A DNA stretch of 61,276 bases from a bacterium (GTDB lineage: Bacteria > Cyanobacteriota > Vampirovibrionia > Gastranaerophilales > Gastranaerophilaceae): positions 1 through 61,276 of the forward strand of contig JAFXYZ010000071.1 of the NCBI GenBank assembly GCA_017541465.1. Direction: 5' to 3'. Shown piece by piece: positions 36,092 to 44,243 of this stretch (positions within the stretch are counted from its first letter, which is position 1; each line of letters begins with the position of its first letter). The notes under the pieces were generated by a model. That model was given only the letters and a program-made list of their open reading frames with translations. It made no database searches and was not told the origin of the DNA. The translations under genes and the position numbers were made by a program.

Positions 36092-37342
36092 TTATTTTTT
36101 GTCTTTATTAAATATTTTTATAACTTTAGCGCCGATTTTCCGGAAAATATTTTTCTTGGGCTCCTGTTTTTTCTGAGGTTGAGCCTGTTGTCCTTCAGCA
36201 GCTTCAGGTTCTTCAATGATAACCTTTTGCCCGTCCATAAATACACGCTGGATACCTTTTACAACAACCTTGTCGCCATAATCAAGACCGCTCTCGACAA
36301 CCCAGTTATTATCAACATCATCCGAAACAATAATGGTTCTCTTTTCAATGGTATCGTCCTCCTTAACAACCCATACATAATAGCCTTCGGATTCGTCCAT
36401 CGCTGCCGCCTGGGGAATTAACATAACCGTTTTCGGTACAACCGTAGTGGCAACAACCTGGATATAATCGCCGGGAACAAGCAAGCCTTCTTTGTTTTCA
36501 AAAGTCGCTCTCAGAGCTATCGTACCCGAGGACATATCAACCTCGTTATTTACAAACTCAATTTTGCCCTCTTCGGGGTATTCACTGCCGTCAGCAAGTT
36601 TTACAGTAACCTTCATATTATCGAGGTTAGCATTAGTTCCTGCCTTTTTGAATTTAAGGTAATCGGCACTTTTGAGGTTAAAAGTTGCATAAATAGGGCT
36701 TGTGCTGACTATTCTCGCCAGAGGTCCCGTTTGTGCATTTACGAGGTTACCCTCTGTAATCATTATTTTACCGATTTTTCCGTCTATCGGGGAAACTACT
36801 TTTGTATAGCTTAAATTAAGTTTCGCGTTTGACAAAGCTGCTTTAGCGGCTTCAAAAGCTGCTTTATTTCCATCTCTTGCGGCAAGCGCCTGGTCGTAAT
36901 AAGACTTGCTTACATAATCGTTTTTGACAAGCTCAACGGCTCTTTTTAATTCCTTTTCGGCATTAACATAAGCAGCCTCAGCCTGTTTAACGGAAGCCTG
37001 TGCGTTTGATACGGCTATTTCATATTCGTTAGGTTCAATGAGAAAAAGTGTCTGACCTGCTTTTACCATAGCGCCTTCAGCAAAATAGCGTTTCTGAAGC
37101 CATCCGTTAATTCTTGCAACAACATCAACCGTATATTTTGCTTCAATTCTTCCCGCAGATTCCGTTGAGATAAAAATATCCTGTTTGACGGGATTAGCAA
37201 CCTGGACAGCCTGCGGCTGTGCCATTGCTTTTCTCATCATACTCTCACCTATCATTGCGGTGACTTTATTGAACAAAATCGGGGTAACGATTAAAATAAT
37301 TATCCATAATATTATACGAAATTTCAGGGTTTTCATTGCCAT
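36092..37342 (-). CDS. RND periplasmic adaptor (AcrA type)
   Basis: The 416-residue membrane fusion protein has an N-terminal anchor (LKFRIILWIIILIVTPILF), lipoyl halves (VDVVARINGWLQKRYFAEGA and SYTKVVSPIDGKIGKIMITE), an alpha-hairpin and a C-terminal barrel, then a Gln/Lys-rich tail. I choose ATG 37342: GAGGA lies 8 bases upstream and the promoter at 37382-37410 precedes it. It is first in the adaptor-pump-channel operon. Confidence 0.93.
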   Translation of the reverse strand: MAMKTLKFRIILWIIILIVTPILFNKVTAMIGESMMRKAMAQPQAVQVANPVKQDIFISTESAGRIEAKYTVDVVARINGWLQKRYFAEGAMVKAGQTLFLIEPNEYEIAVSNAQASVKQAEAAYVNAEKELKRAVELVKNDYVSKSYYDQALAARDGNKAAFEAAKAALSNAKLNLSYTKVVSPIDGKIGKIMITEGNLVNAQTGPLARIVSTSPIYATFNLKSADYLKFKKAGTNANLDNMKVTVKLADGSEYPEEGKIEFVNNEVDMSSGTIALRATFENKEGLLVPGDYIQVVATTVVPKTVMLIPQAAAMDESEGYYVWVVKEDDTIEKRTIIVSDDVDNNWVVESGLDYGDKVVVKGIQRVFMDGQKVIIEEPEAAEGQQAQPQKKQEPKKNIFRKIGAKVIKIFNKDKK

Positions 37343-37381
37343 AGTATTAATCCTCAGCATAAGTGTAAATCATAATAAAGT

Positions 37382-37410
37382 ATGATACTATAAACAAAAC
37401 TTAATTGCAA
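37382..37410 (-). promoter_or_regulatory. Promoter of the RND operon
   Basis: TTGCAA and TATCAT with a 17-base spacer on the minus strand. A TAACGTTA dyad lies immediately upstream of the -35 (37411-37418). Confidence 0.5.
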
Positions 37411-37479
37411 TAACGTTACAAATCAACAATTTACGGGATTTTTAGGGAATAATATATTTCTTAACAAGAACTTTTCTTA

Positions 37480-37485
37480 TATAAT
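37480..37485 (+). promoter_or_regulatory. -10 element of rlmH, predicted leaderless start
   Basis: A perfect TATAAT ends 6 bases before the rlmH ATG. No Shine-Dalgarno sequence is present, and the -35 region is poor. Confidence 0.45.
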
Positions 37486-37491
37486 ATTTCT

Positions 37492-37962
37492 ATGAACATA
37501 AAAATTGTAGCAATAGGAAAAATTAAAGAAAAATATTTTATAGAAGCCCTGAAGGAATATGAAAAAAGACTTCAGAAATTCTGCTCGCTTGAAATCATTG
37601 AACTTCCGCCCGAAGAAATTTCGGATGAGTCGATGTCAGAGAAGTACAAAAAACTTGAGGGTGAGAGAATTTTAAAACAGATAAAAGATAATTCCTTTGT
37701 CATTACCCTTGAAATTAAAGGAAAAGCTCTGTCTTCAGAAGGTTTTGCGCAGAAAATAAAAGAGCTTTCCGCTGAAGGAAACAACGAAATCGTATTTATT
37801 ATAGGAGGTGCAAACGGGCTTGATAACAGTGTCTCAGAGAGAGCCGACCTCAAGCTGAGTTTTTCACCTATGACTTTTACCCATCAGATGTTCAGGGTTA
37901 TTCTATTAGAGCAAATCTACAGAGCTTTTAAAATCAACTCAAATGAGAGTTATCACAGATAA
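37492..37962 (+). CDS. rlmH: 23S rRNA (pseudouridine1915-N3)-methyltransferase
   Basis: RlmH methylates pseudouridine 1915 in helix 69 of 23S rRNA using SAM; it is a SPOUT-fold dimer. The 156-residue protein opens MNIKIVAIGKIKEKYF and has the knot region IVFIIGGANGLDNSV and the C-terminus MTFTHQMFRVILLEQIYRAF, ending SYHR, as in the family. Its -10 box sits right before the ATG, suggesting a leaderless mRNA. Confidence 0.96.
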   Translation: MNIKIVAIGKIKEKYFIEALKEYEKRLQKFCSLEIIELPPEEISDESMSEKYKKLEGERILKQIKDNSFVITLEIKGKALSSEGFAQKIKELSAEGNNEIVFIIGGANGLDNSVSERADLKLSFSPMTFTHQMFRVILLEQIYRAFKINSNESYHR

Positions 37963-37971
37963 TAAACATAT

Positions 37972-38007
37972 CACCCCACCCTAACCCGCCCCGTCCAGGG
38001 CGGGAAA
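37972..38007 (+). repeat. CCCTC-type palindromic repeat
   Basis: Starts CACCCCACCCTAACC and has a CCCGCCC / GGGCGGG-like core (CCCGCCCCGTCCAGGGCGGG). It is very similar to the copy inside the pseudopilin gene at 13421-13457. Confidence 0.7.
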
Positions 38008-38020
38008 TAAATTTACAATA

Positions 38021-38048
38021 AAAACCGCCCCAAAAAGAGGCGGTTTTT
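38021..38048. terminator. Bidirectional intrinsic terminator
   Basis: AAAACCGCC and GGCGGTTTT form a perfect 9-bp stem, with U-runs in both directions, between the convergent rlmH and SLH genes. Confidence 0.88.
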
Positions 38049-38070
38049 ATAGGTTTGGATTAATTCTCAA

Positions 38071-39324
38071 TTAGTTTTTGGGAATTGATAAATCCTGAGT
38101 CAATTCTAACCAGAGAGAATCATTTTCATCTGCTTTGTATGCTAAACCTTTTGTTACAAAGCCGGCAACAGCACCGACACCTGCACCAACAGGAATACCA
38201 ACTGCAAGACCTTCAGGAATTTGTTCGTTGTTAGCAGTGATAGCAATACTTGTACCTGTACCGACAGCTGCACCTGCTACTGTATAAGTAAGAGGTTTAA
38301 CCCACCAGTTTCTTGTCAAGATACCATCATTGTCAAGAACTCTTGCGCTGAAAGGAAGAACTCTTCCGTTCGGAAGTGTCATGCTGACAAAATCAAGAGT
38401 AACTTCTGCGTTCTTGTTGAACCATCTTTGTTCTTGAAGAGTGTTAACCTTTGAAAGCATTGTTGTTCCCTGGGGAATAAGCAATGTACCTTCATCAGAA
38501 TAGATGTCTTTCTTTGCAACGAATACAACTTCATCACCTTCAGATGATTTCTTTGAGTTGTAGTAAGCATTGAAGTAACCTTTGATTACGTTACCTGAAA
38601 GAATGATGTTTCTGAGGTTAGTAACTTTAACTTCATTGTTTGCAGCCTTTTTGTAAAGACTTAAATGTTCAACACCGAGGAGTGTTTCCTGTGCAACATA
38701 CTGTTCTTTAACTGCATCTAATTTGAGTTTTAACTTGTAAAGAAGAACTGCAGCTTCTGCTCTGTTCAATTCTTTAACAGGTAATAAGTAGTTTTCATCA
38801 GGGTAGTTTACATATACACCAAGGTCAATAGTCTTAGCATATTGTCTTTTTGCCCATGACGGAACATCATTTTTATCAGCGAAGGGTGCTAAAGCAGCAG
38901 TTGAAGAAACTCTGTCTTTAGTGATGTGGCTGATAATTGATGCAGTTTCAGCTTTGTTGATATTGTTATCAGGTCTGAAAGTACCGTCATTATAACCGTA
39001 AATCAAACCGATGCTTTCTGACAACAAGATGTCGCTGTAATCTTTTCTTGAAGAATCAACATCTGAGAATTTGTTGTCAGGAGATACTGTTGAAGTCGGG
39101 TGACCTAAAGTTCTTAATAATGCTGAGTTGAAGTCTGATCTTGTCATCAGGCTCTCAGGATTAAATTTACCTTTTTGGAGGTCTAAGATACCCCACTTAA
39201 CAACGCCTGTAATTTCTTTGTTTGCCCAGTAGTCTGCAGGTACATCTTTATAAACATCTGCAAAAACATTCTGAGAAGCAACAAGAGCGAAAATTACGGC
39301 AAAAATTGATAGAAGTTTTTTCAT
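38071..39324 (-). CDS. SLH-domain envelope protein with VirB10/TrbI-like C-terminal region
   Basis: The 417-residue protein has a signal peptide (MKKLLSIFAVIFALVASQNV, cleavage near FA-D). Two to three S-layer homology repeats follow at about residues 24-200 (DVYKDVPADYWANKEITGVV; NKFSDVDSS, IGLIYGYNDGTFRPDNNINK; PSWAKRQYAKTIDLGVYVNY). The C-terminal part has LLIPQGTTMLSKV, AEVTLDFVSMTLPNGRVLPF, a Gly/Ala-rich stretch and LWLELTQDLSIP, which recalls VirB10/TrbI barrels. SLH domains attach proteins to peptidoglycan-linked polymers and are frequent in cyanobacterial envelope proteins. A strong promoter precedes it. Confidence 0.85.
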   Translation of the reverse strand: MKKLLSIFAVIFALVASQNVFADVYKDVPADYWANKEITGVVKWGILDLQKGKFNPESLMTRSDFNSALLRTLGHPTSTVSPDNKFSDVDSSRKDYSDILLSESIGLIYGYNDGTFRPDNNINKAETASIISHITKDRVSSTAALAPFADKNDVPSWAKRQYAKTIDLGVYVNYPDENYLLPVKELNRAEAAVLLYKLKLKLDAVKEQYVAQETLLGVEHLSLYKKAANNEVKVTNLRNIILSGNVIKGYFNAYYNSKKSSEGDEVVFVAKKDIYSDEGTLLIPQGTTMLSKVNTLQEQRWFNKNAEVTLDFVSMTLPNGRVLPFSARVLDNDGILTRNWWVKPLTYTVAGAAVGTGTSIAITANNEQIPEGLAVGIPVGAGVGAVAGFVTKGLAYKADENDSLWLELTQDLSIPKN

Positions 39325-39368
39325 TTTTTTCTCCATATTTCACTACCAACACTTCTTTTTATAAACCG

Positions 39369-39397
39369 ATTATACTCTCATAAAAAAATATATGCAA
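39369..39397 (-). promoter_or_regulatory. Strong promoter of the SLH gene
   Basis: TTGCAT and a perfect TATAAT with a 17-base spacer. GGAG lies 6 bases before ATG 39324. This is among the best consensus matches in the window and suggests high expression. Confidence 0.75.
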
Positions 39398-39459
39398 GAT
39401 ACGAAAAAAATTTTACATAAAATTTTACGTTATGTATAAATAATTTTTTCTGTTGATAC

Positions 39460-39465
39460 TATAAT
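39460..39465 (+). promoter_or_regulatory. -10 element, predicted leaderless start
   Basis: TATAAT ends 7 bases before the ATG at 39473; no Shine-Dalgarno sequence is present. Same layout as rlmH. Confidence 0.4.
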
Positions 39466-39472
39466 TATATAT

Positions 39473-40603
39473 ATGAACAAAAAAGTCGCAATTATAACTA
39501 AATATTTTATAGAAATAACCTCTGAATCAGATGGTGTCAGAGGTGCAGGGTTATATATCTGCAGTTTTATATACAGCCTTTCGCTCTGCTGTGATGTTGA
39601 TGTTTACTGTGAAGAAAATACCCCTGTGAGGGAAGGCTCCAATATAAAAAATATTTTTCACTACGAAAAAGGCAACCCCCCTTCAGCGGAAGATTTAGAA
39701 AAGGGCGGATACGATTTTGTCTGGAGTCTTACGGATAAAGTTTACAAAAGCGATAAATTTTTAACCTTTACCCTTCAGCATTCACACTCAAGGCTATACA
39801 GACAAAAATACATAAGACGCCCTTATGAATTATTTATAAAAAGAATTTTTAACCCCAGCAGATACTATACAAAAAGCAAGATAAAAGAGTATAAAAAGGT
39901 TTTTAAAACAACAGATATTCTGTTTGCTAACTCAAAAATAGCTTATAATGACTATATAAACCTTTGTGAACTTCCCCCTGAAGAGATTCCTCTTTTAAAC
40001 CCGATGATACCCAAAGCAAAAAGTATAAAAAAAGAAAAGCATGACCTCTTCACCTTCGGAATGAGCGCCGTAACCTTTGACCTCAAGGGCGGATATATCT
40101 TTTTGGAAGCGCTTTATAACCTCAAAAAAACAACAAAAAACTTCAGGGCAAAAGTTATTTACCCGCACTTTAAAAAGAATTTCATTCTGAGATTTTTCTA
40201 TGCACTGTGGGGACTTAAAAAATATGTTGAAGTTCTTGATTTTCAAAAATCAATGGACAATTTTTACAACTCCGTTGACTGCATAGTTATGCCCTCCCGT
40301 GAAGAAACCTTCGGTTTTGTTGCGGCAGAAGGCATGGCGCATAAACTCCCCGTCATCGTTTCAAGTGCTTCAGGTATTTGTGATATAATAGAAAACGAAA
40401 AAAACGGATTTATTTTTGACATCAGAAAGCACCCCGTTTAAAACCTTACTCAGGTACTTCTGAAGGTTTTAAACTCTGAAAATCTTGAAGAAATTGCGCA
40501 AAAGGGCTACGAAACCGCACAGAATAATTCAGTTGAGCACCACAGTCAAAAACTTAACAAAATTCTTGATAATATTTTGTCCGAAAAGAGAAAAAACAAA
40601 TGA
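39473..40603 (+). pseudogene. GT4-family glycosyltransferase interrupted by in-frame TAA
   Basis: The first 322 codons encode most of a GT-B glycosyltransferase. The donor-site motif MPSREETFGFVAAEGMA with its E-x7-E pair is intact, followed by PVIVSSASGICDIIENEKNG. TAA at 40439-40441 stops translation. The same frame continues for another 53 codons with protein-like sequence (NLTQVLLKVLNSENLEEIAQ) to TGA 40601-40603, overlapping the next ATG as ATGA. A single GAA-to-TAA change would explain this. The truncated product might still act, since only the last helices are lost. Confidence 0.85.
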
Positions 40604-41334
40604 GCATGAGACAAATAATCTATAAATATATTATCCCGAGGTTTTACCATATTATTTTTGGTGTTAACTGCACAACCAGTGAACTGAACCTGAGCAACTC
40701 AAAATGTCTCTGTCTTGCGCCCCACCCGGATGATGAAAGTATCGGCATGGGCGGAACGATAAGGAAATACAGGGACAACTTTGATGTAATCTGCCTCACT
40801 GACGGCTCAAGAGCAGGCTCAGAACTGACAAAAGAAGAACTTATAAAGAAAAGAGCAGACGAATTTGAAAAAGCTATGAAAATTGCAGGTGTTAAGAACT
40901 GCAGAATGCTTAATCTGCCTGACAGAGAAATGCTTGTTAATTCTTATGACCACAAAATCGACATCTCCTGTTATGACTACATCTTTATCCCTAATATTTT
41001 AGACCAGCACAGAGACCATAAATCAACAAGCGCTTACATAAAAATGCTGTTAAAAACACAACCTCACAAAAAAGATTTAAAAATCGCTTTCTATGAAGTC
41101 TGGACAGCTCTTGCACTTCCAAATTATTTTGTTGACATAACACAGGAAAAAGACTGCAAATTAGAAATGATAAATGCTCATCAATCACAACTTAAAGGGT
41201 TTGATTACGCAAACAAATCAATTGCGCTTAATAAATACCGTGGATTAAATTGCGGAAAAGAATTTGTTGAAAGTTTTACAGTCTGCGATAAAAAGTTATT
41301 CCTTAAAATTTTAAAAGCCTGCGGAATGATTTAA
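40600..41334 (+). CDS. PIG-L/LmbE-family deacetylase
   Basis: The 244-residue zinc-dependent N-deacetylase-like protein shows CLAPHPDDESIGMGG (zinc ligands in HPDDE) and the downstream metal His in LDQHRDHKSTSAY. Family members deacetylate GlcNAc in sugar lipids and glycoconjugates. It overlaps the broken glycosyltransferase by four bases, so both probably acted on one glycan. ATG 40606 is an alternative start. A bidirectional terminator follows. Confidence 0.9.
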   Translation: MSMRQIIYKYIIPRFYHIIFGVNCTTSELNLSNSKCLCLAPHPDDESIGMGGTIRKYRDNFDVICLTDGSRAGSELTKEELIKKRADEFEKAMKIAGVKNCRMLNLPDREMLVNSYDHKIDISCYDYIFIPNILDQHRDHKSTSAYIKMLLKTQPHKKDLKIAFYEVWTALALPNYFVDITQEKDCKLEMINAHQSQLKGFDYANKSIALNKYRGLNCGKEFVESFTVCDKKLFLKILKACGMI

Positions 41335-41350
41335 AAAATAATATAATTAA

Positions 41351-41380
41351 AAGGGAAGGCTTTAAATCCTTCCCTTTTTT
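41351..41380. terminator. Bidirectional intrinsic terminator
   Basis: AAGGGAAGG-CTTTAAAT-CCTTCCCTT with U-runs on both sides, between convergent genes. Confidence 0.88.
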
Positions 41381-41386
41381 AATCTG

Positions 41387-42160
41387 TTACTCTCTTTTTC
41401 CCTCTTTAACTTCTTTTTCCCAAAGTTTTGCGAGTGCCATAAACTTATAATTTGCACCGATTATGGCGAAAATATAACCTCTTATCCCGTCTCTGAAACC
41501 TTGTTTGAGGAAATAAAGTTTAATAAATTCGCCGAGTGGACGGAAAACAAGCGCAGAAAGTTTGAATTTTCTTCTTCCGTTAGCAAACTTTTCCTTAACT
41601 TCATAAGCGGTATATTGGTTCCATTTAGCCTGATGCTCTGTTATATCGGTAACCATATCGTGAGTTATATTAGCAACTTTGCCCTGATTTAAAAATTCTT
41701 CTCTTCCGCTTACAACAGGCGCAGAGTGAATTATCGGGGGATAGTTTACGCAGCCCTTTTTATAGCAGCGCAAAATACCTTTTTTGGAATAGGATTTTAA
41801 AACCTTGCCCAAAATCGCATTTTTATAATAAATTCTTATACCCTCGGGAGGATTTTCCTGACTTCCTATGAACTCCTTCAAAGTCTTAACCAGGCCCTCT
41901 GAAGCATATTCATCGGCATCAAGAATTAAAGAATAATCACTTGTCGCATTTGATAGTGCAAAGTTTCTTGCAGGATCGCAGTGTCCGACATTTTCATGAT
42001 AGACCACCTTTGCCCCGTATTTTTCAGCTATTTCGATTGTCTTATCCGTTGAGTGCATATCGCAAACAACAATTTCATCACAGTCTTTAAGCGAGGCAAG
42101 GCATCTTTCGAGTGTTGCATCGTTATTATAAGTGTTAATTACACCTGAAATTGTTACCAT
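41387..42160 (-). CDS. GT2-family glycosyltransferase (WaaE/KdtX-like)
   Basis: The 257-residue protein is GT-A fold: ISGVINTYNNDATLERCLAS at the N-terminus, DEIVVCDMHSTDKT, and the DxD-like LILDADEYAS. Its overall pattern (NVGHCDPARNFALSNA; YTAYEVKEKFANGRRKF) matches lipopolysaccharide core glucosyltransferases of the WaaE/LgtF group. It is two bases downstream of the WecE-like gene. The acceptor is unknown. Confidence 0.88.
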   Translation of the reverse strand: MVTISGVINTYNNDATLERCLASLKDCDEIVVCDMHSTDKTIEIAEKYGAKVVYHENVGHCDPARNFALSNATSDYSLILDADEYASEGLVKTLKEFIGSQENPPEGIRIYYKNAILGKVLKSYSKKGILRCYKKGCVNYPPIIHSAPVVSGREEFLNQGKVANITHDMVTDITEHQAKWNQYTAYEVKEKFANGRRKFKLSALVFRPLGEFIKLYFLKQGFRDGIRGYIFAIIGANYKFMALAKLWEKEVKEGKRE

Positions 42161-42162
42161 AT

Positions 42163-43305
42163 CTATTCTCCCAATTTATCCATAAAATTTTGCGTTAATT
42201 CAAAAATATAATTTAAATCTTCATCCTCAAGCTCATAATACAAAGGAAGCCGAAGAAGAGTATCGGAAACCCTGTTTGTGTTTTCCATTGAAGTAGCTGA
42301 TCTGCAGTATTTTTCTCCCATCGGTGCGCTGTGAAGAGGAATGTAGTGGAAAACAGCACTGATTCCGTGCTCCTTCAGAGATGAAATATACTGAGTTCTT
42401 GTCTCAAGGTCGTTAAAAAGAATATAGAACATATGCGCATTGTGTTCACATTCCTCAGGAACTATCGGACATCTTATCAAGCCCTTCTTTTCATAAGTTT
42501 TAAAGAAATCATTGTATCTGTTCCAGATTTTCATTCTCTTTTGGGTTATTTCTTCCGCCTTATCCAGCTGAGCATAGAGAAAAGCGGCAATAATATCCGA
42601 AGGAAGGTAAGAAGAACCTATATCAACCCAGGTATATTTATCCACCTGACCTCTGAAAAATCTCGAGCGGTTTGTTCCTTTTTCCCTTATGATTTCGCTT
42701 CTGTCCTCATAGTCTTTATTGTTTATAATTAAAGCGCCGCCTTCACCAGAAACAATGTTCTTCGTTTCGTGAAAACTGTAAGCGCCCAAATCACCTATTG
42801 TACCTAAAGGTCTGCCTTTATATTTCGACATAACCCCCTGAGCCGCATCTTCAATGACTTTAAGATTATGCTTTTTGGCAATATTTAAAATACTGTCCAT
42901 TTCGCAACCGACACCCGCATAGTGAACAGGAGCTATCGCAACAGTTTTATCCGTTATTGCATCTTCAATAAGTTTTTCGTCAATATTTAAAGTATCAGGG
43001 CGAATATCAACAAAAACAGGTTTTAAACCTCTTAAAACAAAAGCATTTGCGGTTGATACAAAGGTATAAGAGGGCATAATAACTTCTGAGCCTACAGGTG
43101 CGTCCAGCAATATAGCCGACATTTCAAGCGCAGCAGTACACGAATGCGTCAAAAGACTTTTTCTGTCAAGATGTTTCAAAAACCATTCGTTGCATAGTTT
43201 GGTATATTTTCCATCCCCTGAAATTTTATCCCCTTTTAGTGCATCAGTTACTGAATTTATCTCTTCCTGAGCTACATACGGCTTATTAAAACTGATTTTC
43301 TTCAT
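42163..43305 (-). CDS. wecE: dTDP-4-amino-4,6-dideoxygalactose transaminase
   Basis: WecE/RffA converts dTDP-4-keto-6-deoxyglucose to dTDP-Fuc4N using glutamate and PLP. The 380-residue protein follows the enterobacterial enzyme very closely: EVIMPSYTFVSTANAFVLRG, FVDIRPDTLNIDE, PVHYAGVGCEMD, EDAAQGVMSKYKGRPLGTIG, the PLP-Lys in SFHETKN, and REKGTNRSRFFRGQVDKYTW. No other common-antigen genes adjoin it, so its sugar probably enters another surface glycan. Confidence 0.92.
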   Translation of the reverse strand: MKKISFNKPYVAQEEINSVTDALKGDKISGDGKYTKLCNEWFLKHLDRKSLLTHSCTAALEMSAILLDAPVGSEVIMPSYTFVSTANAFVLRGLKPVFVDIRPDTLNIDEKLIEDAITDKTVAIAPVHYAGVGCEMDSILNIAKKHNLKVIEDAAQGVMSKYKGRPLGTIGDLGAYSFHETKNIVSGEGGALIINNKDYEDRSEIIREKGTNRSRFFRGQVDKYTWVDIGSSYLPSDIIAAFLYAQLDKAEEITQKRMKIWNRYNDFFKTYEKKGLIRCPIVPEECEHNAHMFYILFNDLETRTQYISSLKEHGISAVFHYIPLHSAPMGEKYCRSATSMENTNRVSDTLLRLPLYYELEDEDLNYIFELTQNFMDKLGE

Positions 43306-43384
43306 ATTTCCCTCATATTAACCGTGATTTTATCACAAATACAAAACAGAGTAAAAAACATTAAGAAAAATACAAAAAACGTAT

Positions 43385-43414
43385 AAAAACCGTCTGAAAT
43401 TCAGACGGCTTTTT
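43385..43414. terminator. Intrinsic terminator of rpmI-rplT
   Basis: CCGTCTGA-AAT-TCAGACGG flanked by AAAAA and CTTTTT. It gives U-runs on both strands and ends the ribosomal operon before wecE. Confidence 0.85.
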
Positions 43415-43437
43415 AATTTTTTTGTTCTTTTATGTTC

Positions 43438-43459
43438 GGTAGACTAAAGTCTACCCTAC
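43438..43459 (-). repeat. GTAG-headed palindrome 3' of rplT
   Basis: GGTAGAC-TAAA-GTCTACC-CTAC, identical over 22 bases to the copy 3' of rplL (14924-14945); flanking bases are also similar. Confidence 0.75.
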
Positions 43460-43464
43460 TGTTG

Positions 43465-43815
43465 CTAATTTGCTGATTTAGCCTGTTCAACTACGATAGC
43501 AAATGCTTCAGGTTCATTGACAGCAAGGTCAGCGAGCATCTTTCTGTTTACTGTAACATTAGATTTCTTAAGAGCATTCATAAACTTTGAATAGCTCAAA
43601 CCATGTTGTCTTGCGGCAGCATTGATTCTGACAATCCAGAGTCTTCTCATACTTCTCTTTAAGTTTCTTCTGTCTCTGTACTGATACTTCAGAGCCTTCA
43701 TTACAGCTGTGTTTGCAACCTTGAAGATTCTGCTTCTTGCACCTTTAAAGTGCTTAGCAAGTTTTAATATTTTTTTATGTCTGTTTCTAAGAACATTTCC
43801 ACGTTTAACTCTCAT
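43465..43815 (-). CDS. rplT: 50S ribosomal protein L20
   Basis: L20 binds 23S rRNA early in assembly and often represses its own operon. The 116-residue basic protein has [40 protein letters not shown] and [20 protein letters not shown]. It follows rpmI by 33 bases. Confidence 0.98.
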   Translation of the reverse strand: MRVKRGNVLRNRHKKILKLAKHFKGARSRIFKVANTAVMKALKYQYRDRRNLKRSMRRLWIVRINAAARQHGLSYSKFMNALKKSNVTVNRKMLADLAVNEPEAFAIVVEQAKSAN

Positions 43816-43848
43816 TTTAAAATTTCCTTTCTTCTTTTCACTTAATTA

Positions 43849-44058
43849 CTATTTTGAGTAGCCTGCATAGGGCAATTCTTTAAGGACCAGCTTTCTGTGA
43901 GTAGCTGAAACCTCAATCATAGAAGAAAGTTTTCTTTTTCTTGAAGCAGATTTGTGCTGAAGTAAGTGACCTTTACCTGCTTTTCTTCTGAGGATTTTAC
44001 CGCCGGCAGTAACGTGATACCTTTTTGCACCGGAGCGATGTGTTTTCATCTTTGGCAT
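43849..44058 (-). CDS. rpmI: 50S ribosomal protein L35
   Basis: The 69-residue basic protein has MPKMKTHRSGAKRYHVTAGG, then KAGKGHLLQHKSASRKRKL. It is the first gene of the rpmI-rplT pair, preceded by AAAAAAGGAG. The usual upstream partner infC is elsewhere (16308). The 5' leader of about 115 bases may carry L20 control, with a GTGCC-ATA-GGCAC hairpin at 44098-44110. Confidence 0.97.
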   Translation of the reverse strand: MPKMKTHRSGAKRYHVTAGGKILRRKAGKGHLLQHKSASRKRKLSSMIEVSATHRKLVLKELPYAGYSK

Positions 44059-44181
44059 AGTTTTTTCTCCTTTTTTAACTTATTTCGACTTTAAACAGTG
44101 CCTATGGCACGAGGAAGGATAACCGTTCCCCCTGACTGAATATAACGACATGCCACCGCATACTCTTATCAGTATATTTTT

Positions 44182-44209
44182 ATTCTATATCAAACATTTC
44201 CATAATCAA
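44182..44209 (-). promoter_or_regulatory. Promoter of rpmI-rplT
   Basis: TTGATT and TAGAAT with a 16-base spacer on the minus strand, about 125 bases upstream of rpmI. Confidence 0.5.
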
Positions 44210-44243
44210 CACTCAATTTTTGTTTGATTAAGATTTGTTAGTC

